Positions 1-11,081 of a stretch of DNA of 64,000 bases are shown piece by piece; the first letter of the stretch is position 1, and the number at the start of each line of letters is the position of its first letter. Source of the DNA: Stentor roeselii (taxonomy: Eukaryota; Ciliophora; Heterotrichea; Heterotrichida; Stentoridae). A program made the translations under genes and the position numbers. The stretch covers positions 62,001 to 126,000 of the forward strand of contig RSEH01000091.1 of assembly GCA_006503475.1 (NCBI GenBank), in the 5' to 3' direction. The notes below the pieces were generated by a model. The model was not told where the DNA came from and ran no database searches. It saw only the letters and a program-made list of their open reading frames with translations.

Positions 1-2366
1 GCTTCGATTATTTGAAGAAAGAGCTTGGATTAAGTCGCATCCGGATAGGCTGGCAGCTCGATCCATTCGGCCATTCATCCCTGACAGCAGCCCTATTCGA
101 AAAGATGGGATTCGAAGTCTTAGTCTTCGCAAGGGCCGGAGACACTATCCAAAACTATTTATCTCTCGAAGGAAACTACGAGTTTATCTGGAAAGCCGAA
201 GGTTTCGCGACAGAAGGAATATTCACTCATATTCTAAACAACCACTACGGATTTCCCACATTTGCAAGATATAATGACTGGTACCAAGGGCCGATACCAA
301 AGTGCTTTACTTTTTTACCCGCATATGAAAGTGACGTGGAGTACTGGTAATAATTATAAAGTGCGAAAAACTTAAAGCAATACGTTGAGTTCAGCCAGGG
401 TAAATACAGGACTAGTAATCATTTGTTACTTCTAGGAGATGATTTCGCTTTTACTGACTTTGAGAAGTCTCAGGCTTATTTTCAACTTTGGGAAGGGATG
501 ATGAACATGAGTGAAGGGATTGAAGTTAAGTTTGCAACACCCAGTGAGTACTTTGAAGCTGTTTTTAAGGAAAAAAGAAAATTTCCGGTATATGAAGGAG
601 ACTTTTTGCCTTTGATTGTTGGACCTAACAATGAACTCTTTGGATTTAACCGGGTTTGGTCTGGCTTTTACAACACGAAACCTTTTTTAAAGAAAGGAAT
701 TCTTGACCTGCAGAAAAAAGTAAGAATAGCTGAGTTTTTTTCTGCTGTTTATTTGAAAGAACCTGTTTCCACCTTAGAACTCGCTGCACTTACCCATCAT
801 GACGCAATTACAGGAACTTGCAAATTCGCTGTTTATGTCGATTATCTTAGAAGACTATCAAAAGAAAACAAAAAAATTATGGAATCACTGAAAAATAGCT
901 TTTTTTCTATTTTTAACTTTAAAGTAACTGGAAAAGAACTCATGGTTCCGATAAAAGTCGTTATTTTAGTCAATCCTGTCAATTGGAGGGTGAAAAAAGT
1001 AATGAGTCATTTGGCAAAAACACCTTTTGTAAGGATTCTTGACTCTTACGGCCAGTCAGTCTATTCAGAAGGCATTCAAGGACCAGAAACAAACGAGTTT
1101 TTCTTTGAAGCTGAACTGAACTCAATGCAATGTCGCGTGTTTTTCATTGAAGAAAGTTTATCCAGCTGTGAAAACTGCAGTGAAAACATGACTTTTTCTA
1201 ATAACTCTGAAATCAGCAATGACTTTTTCACAATAACGATGAAAAACGGCCTGATAGAGTCATTCACTAAAAACAAAAAAGTGTTGACAGTGAACCAAAA
1301 GCTTATCAATTATCCAACTTTTTTCAGTGGAGCTTATATTTTCACTCCTTTCGTAAAAATCATTTAGGGCGAAGGAAGTGAAATAAAAATTCTAGAGACT
1401 TACTCAGTCTATCAAGGAAAACTTCTTTCTGTCATCAAATCTTCCTTTAAATTTCGAGACCAGGTCTTAAACCAAGAGCTAAAAGTTTACCTGAGTGATT
1501 ATTTCGAGCTTTCCTTCGACTTAAACGCTTCTTTCGACTCAGACATCTTGATGAGTTTTTCAAACAACTACAAAGAAAAAGGCTGGTTTTACACTTTTAA
1601 CACAGCTGATGTGACAAGGCGTTATTTTATTCCAGAAGATTTTATAACAAAAGGGTCGAACTACTACCCGATAAATGGAGGACTTTTGGTGGATTTGGAT
1701 GAATGTTTTCTGAGTATTTTTCCTTCTTTTCCAACAGGAGCTGGAATGCCGAAGGCTGATACGTTTGAGATTCACTTGCATCGTCACCCTTCTCAAGATG
1801 ACGGAATGGGTCTAGGGTCTTACGTTGAGGACATCTTTCCTGTTAAGCATAATTGGCGAGTGACTCTTGGGGACTTTTCACTGTCAAAGACCTGGAAGGA
1901 TTTCCTCAGTCACAAAGCATCTCCTTCATTATTCTACCTGAAAAACCAGAACTTTTATATAACAACTGATTCAAAAGAAGCTTTTCAATTCAGTGAAATG
2001 ATTCAAGCAGATACTCACTATTCAATTGTTCCAAATAGCTCTTGTAAGTACCTTTCAAGTCTTGCTTTAAAAGATAAGGACCTGGTTTTAAATGTTCTTA
2101 ATATCTGTGAAAAGGATGAAGAAATGGCCTGGCTTCGGCTTTTCGATGAAGTCAGCTTCTCCTGGCTTGAGTCACACCCGAGCCCTAAGGTCCAGTTGAT
2201 AAAAGAAAACATTTTTAACTTCCGCTGGAGGAACAACAGTGGAGAAAACGTTATAAAACACCCAAAAATCAAAAATTCTTCAAAATTCGGGCCTTTCGAA
2301 TTAAGGACTTTCACAGGAAGTCATAAAAAACTCTCTGAAATGAATAAAGATAATAACTTAGATTAA
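1..2366 (+). CDS. GH38 alpha-mannosidase (lysosomal/acid type), 5' partial
   Basis: Class II alpha-mannosidase of glycoside hydrolase family 38, which removes alpha-linked mannose from N-glycans, probably in lysosome-like compartments. The frame is open to the left edge, so the start, any signal peptide and the upstream zinc-binding motif lie outside. Coding segments 3-346, 362-1352 and 1368-2366 join across two 15-nt introns to give 777 visible residues. Seen directly: WQLDPFGHS, whose aspartate (visible residue about 20) is the family nucleophile, and THHDAITGT near residue 260, the second conserved catalytic/zinc motif. The rest is the beta-rich C-terminal part. The TAA stop is only 4 bp from the stop of the convergent gene at 2371, so the two 3' UTRs must overlap or be almost absent. 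Family assignment is firm; lysosomal rather than Golgi type is inference. Confidence 0.93.
347..361 (+). other. 15-nt spliceosomal intron 1 of the alpha-mannosidase gene
   Basis: GTAATAATTATAAAG interrupts the codon after the VEY residues (phase 2). Removing it restores a continuous GH38 frame; keeping it creates an immediate in-frame TAA. The length and GT...AG ends match heterotrich introns. Confidence 0.95.
1353..1367 (+). other. 15-nt spliceosomal intron 2 of the alpha-mannosidase gene
   Basis: GTAAAAATCATTTAG in phase 0. Read through, its last three bases give an in-frame TAG. Removing it connects the two flanking frames into one mannosidase sequence. Confidence 0.95.
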
Positions 2367-2370
2367 TTAT

Positions 2371-5133
2371 TCAAGTTTTAATATTTTCCGTTGGATTCTG
2401 TGACTTGCTTACCAAACCTTTAAACCTTTTCACACTTTTCACAACAGTTGAAATAATTCCAAGGTTTTTATTCGCTTTCAATTTCCAGACCTGCTGAATT
2501 TTCCTCGCCGCGATATTAGACTGAATTTTATTCAAGTTCATTGCAAACAAAATATCAACAAATCTCTGAGTCGCTTTTCGGACATGGTTGAAATCAAGTT
2601 CATTACTCTGCTCTTTTCGCATTTTATAAGCGAGAAGTTTGATATCAGAAGAATTACTTTCAATGAAGACTGACTGACAAGACACGACAATTCCCCAGAA
2701 TCTTTGAAATAAGTCTTCAATGGTCCAGATCCAAAGGTCTTCAGCAGGAAGGCTGACGTAATTCATCATCAAGTGACTCACTTTGCTGAACTTTTCACTT
2801 AATTCAAGGATTCCCATGTTGTCGATGCCGAACTTTATCATTTCCATTTCTTTGTCTCCTGATTTCAGACCTTCAACTGCTTCGAGAATTTTTCGGGCGT
2901 TCTGTGATTTTAATTTGGAACTGTTGATGTTTTGGATCTCGTCGATTGGACGAATTCCTGCAAGTTTTAAGATTTTAGTGAATATTCCGCTCTCGTTGCA
3001 GAGGACGTAGAATATGTCGGAATCGATTTTACCTTCGCTGAAGGACCAGCAGTCTCGGTAGAGTTTCACTATTTCTAACTCGTTTAAGTCGTTTGAGAGG
3101 TTTTTGCAGATGTGTCGAAAGTTGAAAAATGAGATCAGCCCGTTACTTTCCCTAGGAACCTTATCAAACAAATTACGAATCAATGAATATTTCAGAAACT
3201 TTTCCTGTTTAAACAATTCAAGACTAACCCTAAGTACAATAGCCAAGTCAATCATAGGTACAAATCTCATAGTTTTCGATTTTTCAATAAGTGCAAGTTT
3301 AACTTTTTCTATTTCAACACAAGCAACTTTATAAAAAACTCGACTTAAAGTCTGTAAAACAAAATTCAAATTAATCATATGAACCCTTGAATACTTTCCA
3401 GCAGTAGTCAACATCTGAGGACTCTGAAGCAAGAGATACCGACAATGCAAGAAAAAGTAAAGCTCGTCCATAGTCCTCGATTCATTCAAAAACTCTTTGA
3501 AAGTCGTGAGTTCCCAGGACTTTCTACTCACTTCTGGCGAAAGACCTAAAAGAAACTGAAGGCGAATCTCGTCTGACTTGGCACGTTTCCACCATTCAAG
3601 TTCGATCACGTTTCGTGAGTTTTGGTCGATTGTGAAGGAAGAAAGCCATGAATAGACAAAGTCGGTGAAACGGGTTGGATGAGAATTTGCGTTTGTGGAG
3701 ATTAGAGAGTGCTCGTAGAATTTTGAATCGTATATACCCCGCACCATGAAGTAGACCCAGTGCTTGAATGCTGGAGTGTAATAGGCGGTTTTTGAGATTT
3801 GAGGGTTTAGCATTTCTTTGAATGAAGGGCGAACGAATTGGTAGTTTAATGACTTGTAGGAGATATTTGAATACTCTCCAGCTGTTTCATTCAGCTTAAA
3901 CAAAATATCATCTAAAGCAATTTGAACAGTTTCTTCATCCTTACTTTCAGGTGAATTAGTAATTTCTTCAAGTTTTTCCTGAATTCCTTTCAATTCAGTA
4001 CAATGATTCTTCAACCTTTCATAACTAATCTTGCTCTGATACAAGTCTTCAATGACCATACCAACTCTATTCCTCAAAACCATTGACTCAGCCTTGATTT
4101 TTTGACGATCCAATTCCAAATCCTGATGATTTCTTTTACTTTCCTCAATCCTTTCATTTAAAACCTTGATAAATCCATCTTTTTCACCAATAATATCTTT
4201 TAAATTCCCCGTATCAAACTGACTTTTCACTATTTTATACTTAAACCCATCGATTTTCTTGCTCAACTTTTCAATTAATTCATTTTTTCTTTGAATTTGA
4301 AGAAAATTCTCATCAAATTCAGGAATCTCAGTATTCTGCGAAGTCTGTGCAATGACATTCTTCATATTTTCAACTTCTTCATCAAGTTTAGCCTTTTCAA
4401 TATTCCATTTCTTTTCTCTAATATGCATTGTTTTGAGTTCAGCCTTGAGTTTTTCAGTTGAAGAGCTTTTATTTTTTAACGTCTTCAGTCTTTGTTTAAG
4501 TTCTTTATTTTCGACGATGATTCTCTGAGAAGGGTTAAGTCTTTGAGTAAGTTCATCATTTTCATTATGAATTTTTTTCACTTCCTCTGCGATTTTTCCG
4601 AAGTTTTCCAAAAGAATCTTAAAGAAATACAAGAAATTTTTAGTACATTGAATCCTTCCCCCTTTCTCAAACCATTCAGACTTGCTAATCTGTTTATTCT
4701 TTACAAGTTTTGCAAGAGTTTCTGCTGAGGCTGAAATATCATCGAGACAGTCGAGTTCTTTGAAATTTTTAACTTTTAGCAAAGTTTTTTCCTTGATTTT
4801 TTCGAAATCTTCAATCATTTTTAAAGATTCTTGCATTTCTTCGTAGTAGTCTGCAGGGTAGTTCGGTAAAAAAAGCTCCGGCTTTTTGAACGCGGTTGAA
4901 TAGTCTTGAAGGTAGTTAACTGTCACTTTTTGGTTACTTCTTGAAGACATTAGTTGTTTTAACTTCTTTTGTTGAGACTTGAGAGAAGAGTAAGCTGCTC
5001 GGCAACTGGCGAATCGTTTTGTTATGTTCGGATTTGATGGAATTGAACTTAGGGTGTTCAGAGAAGTGTCTCTTGAGAACTGGGTGAAGATACTTTGCTC
5101 TGGGGTTACATTGATTGATTTGCTGATATGCAT
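2371..5133 (-). CDS. Coiled-coil protein with C-terminal IQ motif, unknown function
   Basis: A 920-residue protein with no family I can name. Residues about 110-400 are Lys/Glu/Leu-rich heptads typical of a long coiled coil. A more globular helical half follows (about 430-850); one stretch there has a weak EF-hand look but no convincing calcium loop. Near residue 890 AARKIQQVWKLKANK fits an IQ (calmodulin/centrin-binding) motif. The ATG is the first in frame, and the TGA stop lies 4 bp from the stop of the convergent mannosidase gene. A cytoskeletal or basal-body role is plausible from coiled coil plus IQ but is inference. No interrupting intron is visible. Confidence 0.85.
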   Translation of the reverse strand: MHISKSINVTPEQSIFTQFSRDTSLNTLSSIPSNPNITKRFASCRAAYSSLKSQQKKLKQLMSSRSNQKVTVNYLQDYSTAFKKPELFLPNYPADYYEEMQESLKMIEDFEKIKEKTLLKVKNFKELDCLDDISASAETLAKLVKNKQISKSEWFEKGGRIQCTKNFLYFFKILLENFGKIAEEVKKIHNENDELTQRLNPSQRIIVENKELKQRLKTLKNKSSSTEKLKAELKTMHIREKKWNIEKAKLDEEVENMKNVIAQTSQNTEIPEFDENFLQIQRKNELIEKLSKKIDGFKYKIVKSQFDTGNLKDIIGEKDGFIKVLNERIEESKRNHQDLELDRQKIKAESMVLRNRVGMVIEDLYQSKISYERLKNHCTELKGIQEKLEEITNSPESKDEETVQIALDDILFKLNETAGEYSNISYKSLNYQFVRPSFKEMLNPQISKTAYYTPAFKHWVYFMVRGIYDSKFYEHSLISTNANSHPTRFTDFVYSWLSSFTIDQNSRNVIELEWWKRAKSDEIRLQFLLGLSPEVSRKSWELTTFKEFLNESRTMDELYFFLHCRYLLLQSPQMLTTAGKYSRVHMINLNFVLQTLSRVFYKVACVEIEKVKLALIEKSKTMRFVPMIDLAIVLRVSLELFKQEKFLKYSLIRNLFDKVPRESNGLISFFNFRHICKNLSNDLNELEIVKLYRDCWSFSEGKIDSDIFYVLCNESGIFTKILKLAGIRPIDEIQNINSSKLKSQNARKILEAVEGLKSGDKEMEMIKFGIDNMGILELSEKFSKVSHLMMNYVSLPAEDLWIWTIEDLFQRFWGIVVSCQSVFIESNSSDIKLLAYKMRKEQSNELDFNHVRKATQRFVDILFAMNLNKIQSNIAARKIQQVWKLKANKNLGIISTVVKSVKRFKGLVSKSQNPTENIKT

Positions 5134-5159
5134 AATAATTGTTTGGAGAAAGTGGAATT

Positions 5160-5245
5160 TAAAGATTTTTCAGGATTTTTTGGAGATTTTAGAGAATTTA
5201 GATTTTAAAGATTTAGAGATTTTAGATATTTTAGAGATTTTTATT
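5160..5245. repeat. Low-complexity GATTTTAGAGATT-like tract
   Basis: The short spacer between the minus-strand genes at 2371-5133 and 5339-11050 holds irregular tandem copies of a GATTTTAGAGATTTA-like unit. It is A/T- and G-rich and nearly lacks C on the + strand. It looks like simple slippage sequence in the 5' flank of the coiled-coil gene. Confidence 0.6.
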
Positions 5246-5338
5246 AGGGTTGGTTTTTAGGTTTTTTATTTTAATGAATTGGAAGTTTTTTAGATAAATA
5301 TTCTTAATCATTTAGAAGTAGATGATGAAATTTCTACG

Positions 5339-8300
5339 TTATAAACTCTGCCTTGTGCCTCCCAAGAGCTTTTGCGACTTGACCAAAGAATGTGCCTGAA
5401 ATCTTAAAGTGCATCTTTCATCAGCCTTTGCAACCCTAGCAATAAGTTTAAGTTCAAGTTCATTAACCTGTTTTTGAACAGTAGTTTTTTCCTTAATCAA
5501 CGCATCAATATTTTTTTTCCTTTTAATCGCTTTGGCATCAATACACTTATTGTAATTTTTCCTATACTCACTATCAACAGGTGCAAGATGTTTATTAACC
5601 TGGGCTAAAATAGTTCTTTTCGCTTTTTCCGCATTATTAATCCAGTTCAAAAAGTCTTCAGGAGTAGGATTTTCAGGCACAACTGAATTTTCATCATCCA
5701 GTTTCAAATTCCTCATCGAGTTAAAGCACTGAGCAATAGAATTCGTTTCTCCAGCTTTGAATCCAGATAGAAAGTCCAAAAAGAACTTATTATCAAGAAT
5801 TTTCTTCAAGTATTTCCTGTTATCTTCATTAACACAAATATCCTTTTGTATAAGATTTAAAATTTCAAGCTGCAATGCAGGAGCTGATTGAAATTCAATT
5901 AAAAACTTGATGAAATAAATAAGAGCATTCGAATCTCTGAACTTAGGTTGACTTGCAATAGTTTCAAATGAAAAACATTGAATACCTTCAATTAATACAC
6001 TTTGAGGAAGTTCTTCTTTAAGCAGCTGAATCATGAGATCGTCTCTTAAGTCAAAAAAACCGACAGCTTTTAATTGTTGTCTCACTGCTGGGGTGTTACA
6101 AGAAGCGAGAAGATTGATAAAATGAATAACTTTCATATTGACATCGCTATAGCTTATCGTCAGTTCACAACTTTGAAGCACTGCAAAAAAGTTACTGATA
6201 AAATTTGACTTGTTCTTTATGTACCCTTCACAAGATTCAAAATTCGGGTTTGACTTAATCCGGTTCAAAAGACTCACAAGGCACTTTTCCTTAAACGAGT
6301 CAGCATCAGGTATTTTATTCATCCAAAAAATGAACTTGAACTTGTTAGTCGCTCGATTCAGGTCAAAAAGGAAAAGTTTCACTAAAAAAGTATCAAAAAT
6401 CTGAGAGTTTTTCACATCTTTTCCTAAATTCAGGTGTTGAGGGTCTTTCACCAGTTTCGAAGTCCAGACCAAAAAAGGATTTTCCAAAAGTTTTTCACAA
6501 TTTTCCAAGTCCAGCAAGTTTTCAATCATTGTGAAAACTTCTTCCTTGCTGCTCTCGTCAGGGTCATTTTTTAGAAGTTCGATTAAAATTTCAACAGCTT
6601 CAATATAAACGATTTTTTTTTCTCCTGAAGCGGTTTTTCCTGTTGGAAGAGCTTTTGCAGCGATTTCTGAGACATTGATAATCATTTTCACTGTCGCGGA
6701 GTCACAAGGGTATAAAAGTGAGATGTTGTTGAAAGCGTTTAAGGAAAGGTTGAGGACTAGCTCGTAAAGTGGCTTATTTGGGTTTTGTTTCTGAAGAATT
6801 GAGTTGAGTAGGTCGAATCCTTTGTTTTTAAGGAACCAGGTCTTGAATTTTGAAGAGATTCCTAGAAGGAGGCCGACGAGTTTCACTGCAGCGCATCGGA
6901 TTAAGTCGCTTGGACCTCGGATTATGTGGAATAGAAGAAGGGCGCCTTCGATGTTTAGGAACTTTTCTAGAAGACTTGAGTTACCTGCATAGAGGTAGAT
7001 TGAGAAGATGCTTAGGACTGATTCGATGGTTTTTTCTATTTTTACGAAATGGTTTTTAAGCTCGGGAGACGCTAGGTAGTCGAAAAGCATCTCAAGGTGC
7101 TCCTGTGTAAAGCAAGGCAGTACTTTTTCAAAAAGTGTCAATATAAGAAACTCATTACTTGAATCCTTCACCAAACTATTCAACAACTCAAAAACAATCA
7201 GCAATCCTCCAACATCAGCAGACAAGAAAACCTTAGCATTTTCCTCTAAATGGACCAATTTTGTCAAGCAATCCAGCATTCCAGTGACTTGCTTAGCAGG
7301 TAAAGCAGCCAAAAGTTCTGAAACCACAGACAATCCCTCAACCCTATCAGGTGAAAAAGCAGGAATTTTCTCAGTTTTAACAACAAGCATTTTCTTAAGT
7401 TTTGAATGAAACCTTGACTTATTAAGCACGGCAGATATCAAAAACTCAAGCGACTCAGGCGAAAGGAACTCTTCATGTTTGACGAGCAACGCCGCTAAAA
7501 AGTTCCACCCTCCATTATCAATGAAAATCTTATAATTCACGCTATTCTGAGTGATACAGTCACAAATCCCAGACAAAGCAACAGGTTGCATTGAAGTTTT
7601 CAACAAATTAAGAAACTGTGGAATAGCTGATATTTTCCCCAGGACCATTTTAAGCGGAGAGGTCCTGTGAAGGTTATTCGCAAGTTGAATCTGCTCGATT
7701 TGCCATTTTCCATCATCTAAAGAAACACTTGCTGGGCAGGGTAATGCTTGAGTTTCAGGCATTTTAAAGACACAAGTTTCAACAGAGTCTTTTTCAAATA
7801 AGTTTGCGACAGCAGCAGGCTCTAGACTCCCCTCAATAAAAACAACGCTGCTCAGCATTAACTTGCTGGACTTACTGCCGAAGACACCTTTCACGTTGTA
7901 CTTTTCACGAATATTTCCAAAGTGAGTGCAAGACACCAAGGGCAGCGCCTTGCCATTGATATAAAGAGTAACTCCTGCTTTTGAGTGAATCACTGCAAAG
8001 TGCGTCCACCCTTGAATACTCTCTACTTGAAACTTCGCAGTTTCATCTGGTGACGGAAAAACCGGCTGCGTCGGGGCCTGAATGATAAGAAAATGAATCG
8101 GTTCAGGTGAAATCGACGATTTCAAGTAGTCCACTCCTGAGAGTTTCTTGTCAAGTCCTTGCATTGTCGACAACTTGAAAAGAACGAGACCTCGGTTATA
8201 GTCAACTAAGGAAAAAATAGGAACTGTCTCGTTTGGCACTAGTGAGAACTTTGCCCAGAAGAGAAGTGAATATCCTGATTTGGGAAAAGTCGTAATTTCT

Positions 8301-11050
8301 GGAGTGTCCAAGCATTGGTTTTCAAGAAAGTAAAAAGATGAATGAAGACTCACAGAAAGTGTCTCTGTCAGCAAGTCTTGAATCGACGGGGAGGACAAAG
8401 CGTCCATCAACATCGCGGCTTCTTCCTGACTCACTGAGTAAGAAATCAAGTTCTTCAACACAGAATAACACACTGACTGGACTGCAGGGCACAGGTCATC
8501 AAAAAGCTGCATCAGCATCTTGGAGAACTGCATTTGGCAAAGTACTTGTTTATTGTTATAGTTCTTTGATAAGTACCTGATTCTTTTTAAGATTTCTTGC
8601 TGTAAGTCCCCAGGAGACCTTGATAAAAGAATTAAAACTGCAGGGATATAGTTGCTGCAAACGAACTTACATGATTGGATACTGATTTCTAGTAAATTGC
8701 TCTTGTCTAACACGTGAAGAGTGGAAGTTGCGGTACTTGATCGACGACTTAATGAAATCGGTTCGAATAAAAACTGTGGATGAGTGACTTGAATGATTTG
8801 GTCGTTAGTGACTGACGGCAAACTTGTTGATATCAAGGAAGAGTAGTCAGAGACTTCCAGATACCCTCCAATCGTGGCAAGTTCAAAGAAAATATTAAAG
8901 TAGTCCATCGTTGCAGGGATCATCAACGCGAGACTCTTCAGGTCAATGTTCAAGCTGAGCAAGTTTTTCAGTTCTGCTGAGTTCTTAGAAGCTGCGACCA
9001 TGAGCCAGAAGTACTCAATTGCAGGAAGACCCTCTTGAATCACTTTGATGCCCTGGCCATTTAAAAAGCTTTCTCTTATCTTCCAGGCACGAATACGGTC
9101 AATATTCGGGTACTCTTCCATCATAAGAATTTTAATAACAAGGAGCAGTTCATTGTTTTCAATAAGTTTAAAAAGTTCAGTCTCAACTCCTTCACATCCA
9201 CTTTTACTTACTAAAAATTTCTCAAAAACCCATAAACCAATTGCGCTTTGTTCTTTTAACTGTGAAAACCGATCAACCAAGGCAATCGGGTATAAAGTGT
9301 TTTGAGAGTCCTGAGAAAAAGGAGTGCTTAGCAAGGACTCAGTGTACAGCAGCTCGAATTCCAAGAGATTCGCTATTAACGGCAAGGAAAGTTCACAACT
9401 CACAGCCAAAACACTGAGACTTGCCCCGGCAGCGACTTTCATCCCTTCGAAACAACTGAGGAATGTACTTCGAACTAAAGAATTTTTTTGATTGCTTCGC
9501 ACGTTGATGTCGCCGATGATTCCACAAAGACTTGAGACTAGTCTTCTTAGAACCTCGATGTCGAGGGTTTTTGCATGTTTTTCGACTACTGAAGAATATA
9601 CTTTTAAGATGTCTGTGTTCCGCTCCCATGCGTTGCCCATTAGGAAACTGATGTATTTGAAAGTCTCGTCAATTGTTGTGAAGGTCTCTTCGAGTTGGGT
9701 GTTTTTCACGCTGCTCAGGCAAATTGAGTGCTTTTCGAGAACTGGAGTTAAGTAGTCGGCTGAGTACTCGTAAAGACAGACAACGTTTTCCCAGTTGTTG
9801 TTTATTAAAGTGTTTAAGAGCTCGATGCTGTGCTTTACTATTAGAGTGTTGTTTGAACTTGCTGAAAGGTAGAGAACCATCTTGAAGGCTGAAGGGTTAC
9901 CGATTTCTTTGGAGTCTTTGCTTCCTAATACGATACTTCCTAGAACTTTGAAACAGTTTGAGAGGATTTTTAAACCTTCTTCTGTTGTGATGTTTATATG
10001 GCTTAGACATTGGCCGAGGATTTGGTAACCGTCTACTTTTTTGAACTCTTTCTGATTAGCCACATTATTACAAAACAACAAACAAAGCAAACTCATAAGT
10101 TCAAGTTTAACCCAATCACTCGCCGTAACAAGTGCCTTAGCAATAATAGTGACAGTTCCCTTCATAGTAAGAAATTCTTCCACAATAACTTCCGCCTTGA
10201 CTTCCGACTTAACCGGTGAATTTCCAGCAGAAATAGCTTTTTCAACTTCATCAACAGCACTAAACTTTTTCTGAAAGTGGCTTGAAGCCTGTCTCAAAGC
10301 CGACATGGGAGGAGGAAAGACAGTTTGATCCTCAGTCTCCTCAGAAGCCACTTCAACAGACCTTGCCGAGTCCTCCGATGGAAAAAAGCTCCATGCAAAC
10401 TTAGTGACCCCTCCTAACACCCTGGATAATTTCCTTCTAAAGCTCTGTTCATCGCCATTCACAGCAGTAGACTCAATAAAGCACTTAATAGTCGTCATAG
10501 TTTCCTTCACAACTTCTTCATTCTTACTCATCAACAACTGCAACACCTTCAAAATAAGTCCACTTCTGCAAGCTTCTCTTTTCGACAGAAGTGAAAAATT
10601 CTGGAGAACTTTCAACAAACTAATCAAAATCTCATCAGCTTCAGGTTTTTCAATGGCAGATAAAACCACCCAGTTAAAATCTTCACTTTCGAAGTTCTGC
10701 TTGAATCTTGCACTACGAGTGAGAAGTTCAAGAGTTTTATACACATTTAAAAGAGACCCTTCAAAAGAACGCAGCAAGTCGGAGTCCTTGATGAGACTCA
10801 TAAGAATCGGCAGTAATTCTCCGACTTCTCCGAAAACGTCGTCGATTTGGGTTTCCCGACCTGATGAATTTTCAATTTGTTCTATTGCGGTTTTTAAGGA
10901 TTCCAGAAAATCCAACAAACTTTGAAGCTCGACAGGCTTCGCTGATGACTGGGGCGGAGTGGCCTGGCTTTTGGACTTGTAATCCTGCCAAAGCTCTTGA
11001 AGCTGACGGTGAGCTTTGAAGTTTTGCCATTTGCGCTTAAGAGTTTGCAT
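5339..11050 (-). CDS. ARM/ConA-like scaffold resembling the N-terminal half of BEACH proteins
   Basis: A 1903-residue, mostly helical protein. Long stretches look like armadillo/HEAT-type repeats. Around residues 920-1085 there is a lectin-like (ConA/LamG) sandwich: GYSLLFWAKFSLVP, then GWTHFAVIHSKAGVTLYING, the pattern found inside BEACH proteins such as neurobeachin, LvsA and ALFY. Helical repeats resume after it, and the last ~100 residues are a basic coiled coil. The expected C-terminal PH-BEACH-WD40 block is absent: the frame stops at TAA near 5339 and the next gene downstream starts with its own ATG. Known full-length relatives act in membrane traffic and autophagy; a role here is inference. 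The ATG lies in an ATATAAATG context, 31 bp after the upstream gene. Confidence 0.8.
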   Translation of the reverse strand: MQTLKRKWQNFKAHRQLQELWQDYKSKSQATPPQSSAKPVELQSLLDFLESLKTAIEQIENSSGRETQIDDVFGEVGELLPILMSLIKDSDLLRSFEGSLLNVYKTLELLTRSARFKQNFESEDFNWVVLSAIEKPEADEILISLLKVLQNFSLLSKREACRSGLILKVLQLLMSKNEEVVKETMTTIKCFIESTAVNGDEQSFRRKLSRVLGGVTKFAWSFFPSEDSARSVEVASEETEDQTVFPPPMSALRQASSHFQKKFSAVDEVEKAISAGNSPVKSEVKAEVIVEEFLTMKGTVTIIAKALVTASDWVKLELMSLLCLLFCNNVANQKEFKKVDGYQILGQCLSHINITTEEGLKILSNCFKVLGSIVLGSKDSKEIGNPSAFKMVLYLSASSNNTLIVKHSIELLNTLINNNWENVVCLYEYSADYLTPVLEKHSICLSSVKNTQLEETFTTIDETFKYISFLMGNAWERNTDILKVYSSVVEKHAKTLDIEVLRRLVSSLCGIIGDINVRSNQKNSLVRSTFLSCFEGMKVAAGASLSVLAVSCELSLPLIANLLEFELLYTESLLSTPFSQDSQNTLYPIALVDRFSQLKEQSAIGLWVFEKFLVSKSGCEGVETELFKLIENNELLLVIKILMMEEYPNIDRIRAWKIRESFLNGQGIKVIQEGLPAIEYFWLMVAASKNSAELKNLLSLNIDLKSLALMIPATMDYFNIFFELATIGGYLEVSDYSSLISTSLPSVTNDQIIQVTHPQFLFEPISLSRRSSTATSTLHVLDKSNLLEISIQSCKFVCSNYIPAVLILLSRSPGDLQQEILKRIRYLSKNYNNKQVLCQMQFSKMLMQLFDDLCPAVQSVCYSVLKNLISYSVSQEEAAMLMDALSSPSIQDLLTETLSVSLHSSFYFLENQCLDTPEITTFPKSGYSLLFWAKFSLVPNETVPIFSLVDYNRGLVLFKLSTMQGLDKKLSGVDYLKSSISPEPIHFLIIQAPTQPVFPSPDETAKFQVESIQGWTHFAVIHSKAGVTLYINGKALPLVSCTHFGNIREKYNVKGVFGSKSSKLMLSSVVFIEGSLEPAAVANLFEKDSVETCVFKMPETQALPCPASVSLDDGKWQIEQIQLANNLHRTSPLKMVLGKISAIPQFLNLLKTSMQPVALSGICDCITQNSVNYKIFIDNGGWNFLAALLVKHEEFLSPESLEFLISAVLNKSRFHSKLKKMLVVKTEKIPAFSPDRVEGLSVVSELLAALPAKQVTGMLDCLTKLVHLEENAKVFLSADVGGLLIVFELLNSLVKDSSNEFLILTLFEKVLPCFTQEHLEMLFDYLASPELKNHFVKIEKTIESVLSIFSIYLYAGNSSLLEKFLNIEGALLLFHIIRGPSDLIRCAAVKLVGLLLGISSKFKTWFLKNKGFDLLNSILQKQNPNKPLYELVLNLSLNAFNNISLLYPCDSATVKMIINVSEIAAKALPTGKTASGEKKIVYIEAVEILIELLKNDPDESSKEEVFTMIENLLDLENCEKLLENPFLVWTSKLVKDPQHLNLGKDVKNSQIFDTFLVKLFLFDLNRATNKFKFIFWMNKIPDADSFKEKCLVSLLNRIKSNPNFESCEGYIKNKSNFISNFFAVLQSCELTISYSDVNMKVIHFINLLASCNTPAVRQQLKAVGFFDLRDDLMIQLLKEELPQSVLIEGIQCFSFETIASQPKFRDSNALIYFIKFLIEFQSAPALQLEILNLIQKDICVNEDNRKYLKKILDNKFFLDFLSGFKAGETNSIAQCFNSMRNLKLDDENSVVPENPTPEDFLNWINNAEKAKRTILAQVNKHLAPVDSEYRKNYNKCIDAKAIKRKKNIDALIKEKTTVQKQVNELELKLIARVAKADERCTLRFQAHSLVKSQKLLGGTRQSL

Positions 11051-11081
11051 TTATATTTGGGGTTTTAGTATTTGGAGGAAA

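Noticed and set aside
5334-5346. GTTTATAACGTAG as an intron leading from the BEACH-like gene to a BEACH domain
   Set aside because: It is 13 nt, has no GTA start, and no BEACH-like sequence follows before the next gene.
10404-10925. 173-codon plus-strand frame inside the BEACH-like gene
   Set aside because: Antisense shadow of a coding region with balanced codons; no independent start context or domain.
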